NCBI GenBank assembly: GCA_024280065.1
Contig: JAJRQX010000146.1
Coordinates: 1 to 10,594 of the forward strand
Source of the DNA: Aquificota bacterium
GTDB lineage: Bacteria; Aquificota; Aquificia; Aquificales; Aquificaceae
Direction: 5' to 3'
DNA length: 10,594 nucleotides
The notes beneath the pieces are model-generated. The model did not search any database. It saw nothing but the letters and a program-made list of their open reading frames with translations, and was not told the DNA's origin. Below are positions 1 through 5,018 of the stretch, piece after piece. Both the position numbers and the translations under genes were made by a program. Each line of letters begins with the position of its first letter. Position 1 is the stretch's first letter.

Positions 1-1167
1 AAGCTCCCCAAGATCAAGGACGTAACCCTGACCGTCACGCCGAGGAACTACGTTGACCTCATTGAGGTGGTGGCACTTCAGGGACCTAAGGAGGTGGTTT
101 TATTCAGAGGTAGCCTTCCAGAAAGGACGAACGAGGTGACCTTCAGGGTTGAACCCAAGGTGCTGGGTCTGAAGGACGGACCCACGACAGTGAAGGTCAT
201 CCTCAGGAGGTTCTATTTCCTTAAGGAGAGCTTTCAGGTTCAGGCTGTTGTGGATACAGAACCCCCGAGGATCAGGATCATCTATGCCCCCTACACGGTA
301 CGTCAGGGCGGGTCAGGGGGTATAAGGGTGAAGGTTAGCGAGGAGGTGGACCTATTCGTTGAGGTGGGTAAGAGGAGGTTCAGGTCCTTTAAGGTTTCCG
401 AAGACAACGTCTACATAGCCTTCTTCGGTGTCCCGCCGGAGACATCCACACGTGAGGTCATAAGGGTTGTGGCTGTGGACAGGGTGGGGAACAGAACTGT
501 GATCCCCCTCGGGACGGGTATAAAGAGGAACAGGTTCAGGAGGGTAACCATAGACCTAACCGGAAGAGAAAACCTGGTGAGAACCAAGATATACTCCCTC
601 CTCGGGGCGGACCTTGAGGAGATGGATTTCGTAACCGCCTTCAGAAAGGTGAACGAAGAGATGAGAAAAGAGAACGAAGATAGGATAAGGGAGATAGGGA
701 TGAGGTCAAGGCCTCAGAGGTTCTGGAAGGGGAGGTTCCTGCAGATGCCCAACAGTAAGGTCATATCCTACTATGGTGAGAGGAGGACATACATATACAA
801 GGGCAAGGTTATAGGCAGGAGCTGGCACCTGGGATACGACCTCGCCTCCGTCAGGAACTCTGATGTACCGGCGGCCAACAGCGGTGTGGTTGTCTTCACA
901 GGGGACCTCGGCATATACGGTAACACGATCATAATAGACCACGGCTTCGGGATAATGAGCCTTTACGCCCACCTTGCTGACTTCAGGGTTAAGGAAGGAG
1001 AATTCGTCAAAAAGGGTCAGATAATAGGTATAACGGACATGACGGGCCTCGCCTTCGGAGACCACCTCCACTTCAGCATACTCATAGACGGTCTTGAGGT
1101 CACGCCCCTTGAGTGGTGGGACGAAAGGTGGATAAGGACGAGGATAGAACCGGTCTTTTCAGATTAG
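1..1167 (+). CDS. M23-family zinc endopeptidase (LytM-type), 5'-truncated
   Basis: This is a probable peptidoglycan endopeptidase acting in the periplasm or on the cell surface. The frame is already open at base 1, so the gene begins outside the window; the GTG at 67 is internal, not a start. Numbered from the window edge, 388 residues are visible. The first ~150 resemble an all-beta, Ig-like region (a VVAVDRVGN stretch is typical of such modules). The C-terminal ~130 residues are the M23 domain. Its zinc ligands are visible: HLGYD (His276, Asp280), the LYAHL histidine (His324) and the GDHLHF pair (His355, His357), so it should be active. A short charged helix (about residues 215-235) links the two parts. 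The signal peptide or membrane anchor would lie upstream. The stop TAG at 1165 overlaps the convergent phosphatase gene by 9 bp, leaving no room for a conventional terminator. Natural target and partners cannot be told from sequence. Confidence 0.9.
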   Translation, partial: KLPKIKDVTLTVTPRNYVDLIEVVALQGPKEVVLFRGSLPERTNEVTFRVEPKVLGLKDGPTTVKVILRRFYFLKESFQVQAVVDTEPPRIRIIYAPYTVRQGGSGGIRVKVSEEVDLFVEVGKRRFRSFKVSEDNVYIAFFGVPPETSTREVIRVVAVDRVGNRTVIPLGTGIKRNRFRRVTIDLTGRENLVRTKIYSLLGADLEEMDFVTAFRKVNEEMRKENEDRIREIGMRSRPQRFWKGRFLQMPNSKVISYYGERRTYIYKGKVIGRSWHLGYDLASVRNSDVPAANSGVVVFTGDLGIYGNTIIIDHGFGIMSLYAHLADFRVKEGEFVKKGQIIGITDMTGLAFGDHLHFSILIDGLEVTPLEWWDERWIRTRIEPVFSD

Positions 1168-1758
1168 GTGGCACCTTCTGTTCAGGTAGGCAATTCTGAA
1201 GCTGCGGTCAAACTCAAGGAGTGTGACGCTCGCGTTGTCCATGTGGACCCTCCAGAGCTTCTCAAGACCAAGACCCGTAGCAAGGCAGACTATTGCGTGG
1301 AGGGTCCCGCCGTGGGCGACGATGACAACGTTCCTTTCCCTCCAAGAGACCATGTCCTCAAGGAAGGAGCAGACCCTCTTCTCAAAGGACTCAACAGGTT
1401 CTTGCGTGGGCAGGGGGTGTCTGACGGGGTCTCTCAGCCAGTTCAGTATCATGTCCCTCTCCTCTTCCACCAGATCCCAGAACCTCCTGCCCTCAAGGTC
1501 ACCGAAGGACATCTCCCTGAGACGCTCGTCCACTTCAACCCCGATCCCGAGGACGTCCCCTATAACCAAGGCGGTCTTGTAGGCCCTCCTCTGGGGTGAG
1601 GAGACTAGCCTCTCTACACCTTTGTCAGACAGGAACCTGGCCACCAGCCTAGCCTGGACGAAACCTAGAGGCGTGAGGTCACTGTCAAGCCTGCCCTGAA
1701 ATATACCCTTCTCGTTGAACTCGCTCTGGGCATGCCTAACAAGATAAAACCTCTTCAT
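1159..1758 (-). CDS. Histidine phosphatase superfamily protein (PspA/CobC/GpmB-like)
   Basis: This 199-residue single-domain phosphatase is of the phosphoglycerate-mutase fold. Residues 6-10 form the LVRHA motif with the phospho-accepting His9 preceded by Arg8. SSPQRRAYKTA (53-63) supplies the second phosphate-binding arginine, Glu82 is the probable acid/base and AHGG (148-151) the second histidine. It lines up end to end, including a CHL tail, with PspA, the metal-independent phosphoserine phosphatase of Hydrogenobacter. However, residue 85, a histidine needed for phosphoserine recognition in PspA as I recall it, is Phe here. It may therefore be a PspB-type partner subunit, an alpha-ribazole phosphatase (CobC) or a broad-specificity phosphatase. 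It is the last gene of the leftward operon, and its ATG overlaps the upstream stop codon (ATGA, 1755-1758), indicating coupled translation. Family assignment is firm; substrate is not. Confidence 0.88.
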   Translation of the reverse strand: MKRFYLVRHAQSEFNEKGIFQGRLDSDLTPLGFVQARLVARFLSDKGVERLVSSPQRRAYKTALVIGDVLGIGVEVDERLREMSFGDLEGRRFWDLVEEERDMILNWLRDPVRHPLPTQEPVESFEKRVCSFLEDMVSWRERNVVIVAHGGTLHAIVCLATGLGLEKLWRVHMDNASVTLLEFDRSFRIAYLNRRCHLI

Positions 1759-2018
1759 ATCTGCTCAAAGAACACATCAAGAACCTGAGCCTGGACCTCC
1801 ACCTCCCAGTTCTGGTAGGGTTCATCCCTGTTCACAACGGTCACTATGCCCATACCTTCTAAGTAGAGGATCATCTTAGCCAAGTTCACGAGACCACAGA
1901 TCCTCGCCGACTTCATGTCTTTCAGCTTCACCCTGGGGATGGGTTTCTCCGCCTCTTTGAAAATGTCTAACAGCTCCTGCTTTACGTTGTAGTAAAGCCC
2001 TTCAAAATCACAGGACAT
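1755..2018 (-). CDS. Small conserved-looking protein of unknown function (87 aa)
   Basis: I do not recognise this family. The start is chosen at the ATG at 2018 rather than an earlier in-frame ATG at 2057, because an excellent Shine-Dalgarno (AGGAGGTGG, 2021-2029) lies 5 nt before it. The earlier start would place 50 bp inside murE and has no such site. The 87 residues begin MSCDFEGLYY, followed by an amphipathic helix (VKQELLDIFKEAEKP), a basic segment, a second helix (LAKMILYLEGMG) and a beta-like end. The helix-helix-strand order is compatible with a small winged-helix fold, but that is only a guess. No signal peptide or membrane segment is seen. It overlaps the murE stop by 11 bp and the phosphatase start by 4 bp, so it is tightly embedded in the operon and almost certainly translated. 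Confidence 0.72.
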   Translation of the reverse strand: MSCDFEGLYYNVKQELLDIFKEAEKPIPRVKLKDMKSARICGLVNLAKMILYLEGMGIVTVVNRDEPYQNWEVEVQAQVLDVFFEQI

Positions 2019-3423
2019 CTCCACCTCCTGACAGGACCTCTCTAACAACCTTAACATCGCTGAAGGGATATTTTACCCCTTGAACCTCCTGATACTCCTC
2101 ATGTCCCTTTCCCAAAACCGCTACCACGTCCCCTTCCTTGGCTAAGTCAAGGGCTACCTTTATGGCCATTCTCCTGTCCGGCTGGACGAATACCTTTCTC
2201 CTCATCTTAATGCCCGCCAGTATATCCTCTATTATCCTCTCAGGATCTTCGGACCTCGGGTTGTCGGAGGTCAGGATCACAAGATCGCTCCACCTCTCTG
2301 CTACCTCACCCATCATAGGCCTCTTAGACCTGTCCCTGTCTCCTCCCGCACCGAAAACGGTTATAACCCTGCCCTTTGTTAGCTTCCTGATGGTCCTCAG
2401 AACGTTGTCCATGGCATCAGGTGTGTGGGCGTAGTCAATGACCACGGAGAAACCTCTACCGGAGCTTACCACTTCAAACCTTCCCGGGACCCTGACCTTT
2501 CTGAGGCCTTCGGATATGGCGTCCCACTCAACACCCATGCTGATAGCACAGGCTACACCGCAGGCTACGTTGTAGGCTTGAAACTCGCCCGCAAGTCTGG
2601 TCGTGAGGGTGTAGCTTTTCCCTCCGTAAGATAGGGTTATTTCTGATCCCCAAAAGCCCGTCTTGAAGTTCTCTATCCTCAGGTCACCTTCCCTCCCGTA
2701 GGTGAGGGCTTCCACAGTACTGGCTATCCTCCTGCCGTAAGGGTTATCCGCGTTCACCACAGCCACCCTGTAGCTGTATTCCGTGAAGAGCTTCAGCTTT
2801 GCCCTGAAGTAGCTCTCCATGTCCCCGTGGTAGTCAAGGTGGTCTTGGGTCAGGTTTGTGAAGGCGACGACCTCAAACCTGGTCCCCCACACCCTCTTCT
2901 GGTCAAGGGCGTGGGAGGAGACCTCCGCAACAACATGGGTAGCTCCTAAGTCCGCCATCTCCTTTATGGTACTGTGCCAAAGAACGGGGTCGGGAGTAGT
3001 CCTCCCCTTACCGAGGACCTTCTCTCCCAAGCGGTAGCTTATGGTTCCTATGACCCCGGGCCTGAAACCCGCCTCTTTAAGGATAGCCTCAAGTATGTAT
3101 GTTACCGTGGTCTTTCCGTTGGTCCCGGTGATACCGATAACCTTGACCCTATTTGAAGGCCTTCCGAAGAAGAGGTTTGCAGCTTCACCGAGCACCTTTC
3201 TCGTGTCCTGAACCTTTATTACCTTCACCCTGTCCACTTTCACCCTTCTTTCCACAACAACCGCGAAGGCTCCGTTCCTTACCGCCTCCTCAACGAACTC
3301 ATGTCCGTCCCTTCTGGTTCCTTTTACAGCGAAGAAGACAAAGCCCTCCCTCACCTCCTTTGAGTTCTGGGTTATACCCTTGGCGGTCCTCAGCAGATCC
3401 TCAAGACCAGCAGGCAGACCCAT
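2008..3423 (-). CDS. murE: UDP-MurNAc-tripeptide ligase MurE
   Basis: This cytoplasmic Mur ligase adds the third amino acid to UDP-MurNAc-L-Ala-D-Glu during peptidoglycan precursor synthesis, using ATP. Its 471 residues show all three domains: the N-terminal UDP-substrate domain (about 1-92), the central ATPase domain with P-loop GTNGKT (100-105) and AEVSSHALDQ (166-175), and the C-terminal domain. Lys209 in YFRAKLKLF is the likely carbamylated lysine. YAHTPD (331-336) and GKGHE (438-442) are family hallmarks. DNPR at 387-390 followed by SEDP is the signature of meso-diaminopimelate-adding MurE, not the lysine type, so the cell wall should be DAP-type. The start ATG is 15 bp after the tonB-like stop and has no clear Shine-Dalgarno. 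A TAGAAT hexamer about 20 bp before the start could be an internal -10, but its -35 is poor. Nothing else from the usual mur/fts cluster is nearby, as is common in scrambled Aquificales operons. Confidence 0.96.
   Translation of the reverse strand: MGLPAGLEDLLRTAKGITQNSKEVREGFVFFAVKGTRRDGHEFVEEAVRNGAFAVVVERRVKVDRVKVIKVQDTRKVLGEAANLFFGRPSNRVKVIGITGTNGKTTVTYILEAILKEAGFRPGVIGTISYRLGEKVLGKGRTTPDPVLWHSTIKEMADLGATHVVAEVSSHALDQKRVWGTRFEVVAFTNLTQDHLDYHGDMESYFRAKLKLFTEYSYRVAVVNADNPYGRRIASTVEALTYGREGDLRIENFKTGFWGSEITLSYGGKSYTLTTRLAGEFQAYNVACGVACAISMGVEWDAISEGLRKVRVPGRFEVVSSGRGFSVVIDYAHTPDAMDNVLRTIRKLTKGRVITVFGAGGDRDRSKRPMMGEVAERWSDLVILTSDNPRSEDPERIIEDILAGIKMRRKVFVQPDRRMAIKVALDLAKEGDVVAVLGKGHEEYQEVQGVKYPFSDVKVVREVLSGGGDVL
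2021..2029 (-). promoter_or_regulatory. Shine-Dalgarno deciding the start of the 87-aa gene
   Basis: The minus strand reads AGGAGGTGG here, 5 nt (counting from AGGAGG) before the ATG at 2018. It sits inside the last codons of murE and favours the short form of the downstream protein over the ATG at 2057. Confidence 0.75.
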
Positions 3424-3438
3424 AGGGCGGTTAATATT

Positions 3439-4164
3439 CTATTCCAGCCTGAATATAACGGGAATGATGAGGGTAAAGGAAGTGTTGATGTCAGAGATCT
3501 CCTTCAGAGCTTCCCTCACTGCCCTAAGAGCTGACCTGTCAAGGAGGGTATGTCCGGAACTTCTCTCTACCTTCACCTCTTCAACCCTTCCCTCCCTCAC
3601 GACGACCTTCACAAGGACCTCTCCCTCCCAGCCCATTCTTCTTGCGATAGGTGGGTAAAGGAGGTGGTCCCTCACCATCTCCCTGAAGGCTTCAAGGTCC
3701 AGGGTGGTTCCCTTTTCCTCGCTGGGAGTTTCAGCAGTTTCCTCTTGCTCCCCGTAAACCGTTTTACCGTGTGTCTCCTCCGTTATACCTTTACTCTGCT
3801 CGGTCATCTTCTCCTTTAAATGGCTGTCTTTAGGAAGCTCCGCTTTTACCCTGCGCTCTTCCTTCCTTTCCACGCCTGCACTACCGACCGTTCTCTCCTT
3901 ATGTATCTTCCTCCTCTTGACCTTCCTGGGTTTGTTTTGTTCTAACTTTGCAACGTTAACACCTGTATGGACCTTCTGACCAGGGCTGGATCGCTTAGGT
4001 TTGTTCTGTTCTAACTCCGCAACCCTTTTTACCTTCTCCCTCACAACCTCAAGCTGGATAGGGACCTCCTCTCTTACGGGGGCCCTAAGGTTAATTTCAA
4101 GGAGTCCGATCAGGACAGCCCCGTGGAGGACCAGAGAGAGCAGGAAGGCCTGCTTATAACCCAT
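3439..4164 (-). CDS. tonB: TonB-like energy-transducing protein
   Basis: This periplasm-spanning link carries proton-motive energy from ExbB-ExbD to an outer-membrane receptor. It has 241 residues. Residues 6-25 are a single membrane helix; SLVLHG there keeps the Ser and His (Ser10, His14) of the TonB SxxxH motif that contacts ExbB/ExbD. Residues 26-155 are a long linker rich in Lys, Arg and Glu with few prolines, unlike the Pro-rich linker of enterobacterial TonB. It contains two copies of VA(E/K)LEQNKP(K/R) at 48-57 and 71-80. The C-terminal domain (about 160-241) has YPPIARRMGWEGEVLVKV, the YP motif and beta strand of TonB, and an SSGHTLLDRSALRAV helix. The ATG overlaps the exbD stop by 11 bp, and an in-frame TAA lies just upstream, so this start is fixed. 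The divergent receptor at 5019 is the obvious partner. TolA is less likely because the C-terminal signature is TonB's. Confidence 0.9.
   Translation of the reverse strand: MGYKQAFLLSLVLHGAVLIGLLEINLRAPVREEVPIQLEVVREKVKRVAELEQNKPKRSSPGQKVHTGVNVAKLEQNKPRKVKRRKIHKERTVGSAGVERKEERRVKAELPKDSHLKEKMTEQSKGITEETHGKTVYGEQEETAETPSEEKGTTLDLEAFREMVRDHLLYPPIARRMGWEGEVLVKVVVREGRVEEVKVERSSGHTLLDRSALRAVREALKEISDINTSFTLIIPVIFRLE
3929..4023. repeat. Two 26-bp direct repeats inside tonB
   Basis: Copies at 3929-3954 and 3998-4023 differ at only three positions and are offset by 69 bp (23 codons), so they stay in frame and encode the duplicated VA(E/K)LEQNKP(K/R) segment of the linker. The high DNA identity points to a fairly recent internal duplication of linker sequence. 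Confidence 0.85.
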
Positions 4165-4540
4165 CCCTTTTTACCGAGATAACAACCTTCTTAAAGCCCT
4201 CCTCCCTGAACAGGTCCATGACCTTAATGACCCTGCCGAGGTTTACATCTCTGTCCGCCCTTATCTTTACCTGCGTCGTTTTGCTTTTCCTCTTCAGGAG
4301 CTTCCTGAGTTCCTCAAGTGTGGTCCTCTTCCCCCGAAAGTAGAGGAGCCCTTCCTTTGTCAGGGTGACGGTGAGCGTCTCTATCCTTCTTGTCTCCTTC
4401 CCTGTCTTAGCCTCGGGCAGGTTCACGGGGATCTCACCCTGGGCGATGAAGGAGGCGGTTATCAGGACTATGGTGAGGAGGACCAGCATAACGTCAACGA
4501 GAGGTATCACGTTCATCTGGCTCAGTTCCTTCTCCTCCAT
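4154..4540 (-). CDS. exbD: ExbD/TolR-family proton-channel subunit
   Basis: This inner-membrane partner of ExbB forms the proton pathway that drives TonB. The 128-residue protein has the family layout: a short cytoplasmic N-terminus (MEEKELSQMNVIPL), one membrane helix (about 12-33) and a periplasmic domain (about 40-128) with alternating strands and helices. Asp16 in IPLVDVMLVLL is the conserved membrane aspartate that carries the protons. A GGGAGG Shine-Dalgarno (4547-4552) stands 6 nt before the ATG, confirming the start although it lies inside exbB. The start overlaps the end of exbB by 47 bp, and the stop overlaps the tonB start by 11 bp, so the three genes are read as one translationally linked unit. 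ExbD is preferred over TolR because a TonB-type gene and a TonB-dependent receptor adjoin it and there is no tolA/tolB/pal. Confidence 0.92.
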   Translation of the reverse strand: MEEKELSQMNVIPLVDVMLVLLTIVLITASFIAQGEIPVNLPEAKTGKETRRIETLTVTLTKEGLLYFRGKRTTLEELRKLLKRKSKTTQVKIRADRDVNLGRVIKVMDLFREEGFKKVVISVKRDGL

Positions 4541-4955
4541 TCCAGGCCTCCCATCGGTAGATTAAGACCTTCACCCTCCTCAGCAGCAGGTTGTAGATGA
4601 GGGTGGAAGGTATGGCCACACCGAGTCCCGCTGCGGTTGCCTTCAGTGCTAAAGCCAAACCAACCATAACCTCCCCAGTCCTTACAAGACCCTCCTCACC
4701 TATCCTGTGGAACGTGACCATTATCCCGAGGACGGTCCCGAGGAGGCCCACGTAGGGTGCGGTTGTTGCAACGCTTGCTATGATGTGCAGTCCTTTGGTC
4801 AGAACAGACTCAAGCTCCTCCCTGCTCCTGAACTCCTTAACCTCTACCCTGTAAAGGAACCAGAACCTCTCAAGGGCAACTGTGATGGCTATCAGGCTCA
4901 TGAAGATAAGGACACCTATGACACCGTAGTCCACCAGCTTGCCAAGTTCCTCCAT
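4494..4955 (-). CDS. exbB: ExbB/TolQ/MotA-type proton-channel subunit
   Basis: This is the inner-membrane channel scaffold of the TonB energising complex. At 153 residues it is short for ExbB (E. coli has 244) but matches the compact three-helix core: helix 1 about 10-35, helix 2 about 57-83 with APYVGLLGTVLGIMVTF, helix 3 about 100-128 with ALKATAAGLGVAIPSTLIYN. Thr109 (KAT) and Thr64/65 probably correspond to the conserved threonines lining the pore. A charged cytoplasmic loop (36-56) joins helices 1 and 2. The last ~15 residues are hydrophilic and lie in the 47-bp overlap with exbD. It is the first gene of the leftward operon. A perfect TATAAT sits so close to the ATG that its transcript would have almost no 5' leader, and no convincing Shine-Dalgarno is present. 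Confidence 0.92.
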   Translation of the reverse strand: MEELGKLVDYGVIGVLIFMSLIAITVALERFWFLYRVEVKEFRSREELESVLTKGLHIIASVATTAPYVGLLGTVLGIMVTFHRIGEEGLVRTGEVMVGLALALKATAAGLGVAIPSTLIYNLLLRRVKVLIYRWEAWNGGEGTEPDERDTSR

Positions 4956-4962
4956 GGGACCT

Positions 4963-4968
4963 ATTATA
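4963..4968 (-). promoter_or_regulatory. Candidate -10 box (TATAAT) for the exbB operon
   Basis: The minus strand reads TATAAT here, ending 7 nt before the exbB ATG. A transcription start at the usual distance would fall at or within 1-2 nt of the start codon, predicting a leaderless or near-leaderless mRNA. The matching -35 position (about 4986-4991 with a 17-bp spacer) is a weak TTAAAT and lies within the palindrome at 4980-4994, so a bound repressor would block it. Confidence 0.55.
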
Positions 4969-4979
4969 TGATAAAATTC

Positions 4980-5004
4980 ACGTTAATTTAACGTTAAAAT
5001 TAAC
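4980..5004. promoter_or_regulatory. Two overlapping palindromes: candidate operator of the divergent TonB locus
   Basis: Bases 4980-4994 read ACGTTAATTTAACGT, a perfect inverted repeat with 7-bp arms about one central base. Bases 4993-5004 read GTTAAAATTAAC, a perfect 5-bp inverted repeat with two central bases. They share GT, so the stretch presents four alternating GTTAA/TTAAC half-sites. Located between two divergent metal-uptake operons and over the exbB -35 region, it is well placed for a repressor such as a Fur, DtxR, ArsR or CopY-type metal sensor. No regulator gene of those families is in the window and the half-site matches no consensus I am sure of. Confidence 0.5.
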
Positions 5005-5012
5005 AAAGGAGG
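5005..5012 (+). promoter_or_regulatory. Strong Shine-Dalgarno of the TonB-dependent receptor
   Basis: AAAGGAGG lies 6 nt before the GTG at 5019. Together with an in-frame TAA at 5001-5003 this fixes the receptor start and excludes a longer N-terminus in this frame. Confidence 0.75.
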
Positions 5013-5018
5013 TGGAAG

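Noticed and set aside
706..1071. Minus-strand open frame opposite the M23 domain
   Set aside because: It lies wholly inside a gene with intact catalytic motifs on the other strand, has no family features and no ribosome site; a shadow frame.
1166..1176. AGGTGGCACCT inverted repeat at the convergent gene ends, as a terminator
   Set aside because: Five-bp arms around a single base cannot form a hairpin with a workable loop and there is no T-run.
2019..2057. Longer N-terminus for the 87-aa protein (ATG at 2057)
   Set aside because: It would overlap murE by 50 bp and lacks a good Shine-Dalgarno, whereas the ATG at 2018 has AGGAGGTGG at proper spacing.
4968..4991. ATG-led MIKFTLI frame just upstream of the receptor, in the same frame, resembling the start of a signal peptide
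   Set aside because: It meets TAA after seven codons, with more in-frame TAAs at 4992-4994 (as TAA within the palindrome region) and 5001-5003, and has no ribosome site. It would need several changes to be a leader, so it is not called, though it may be worth comparing with relatives.
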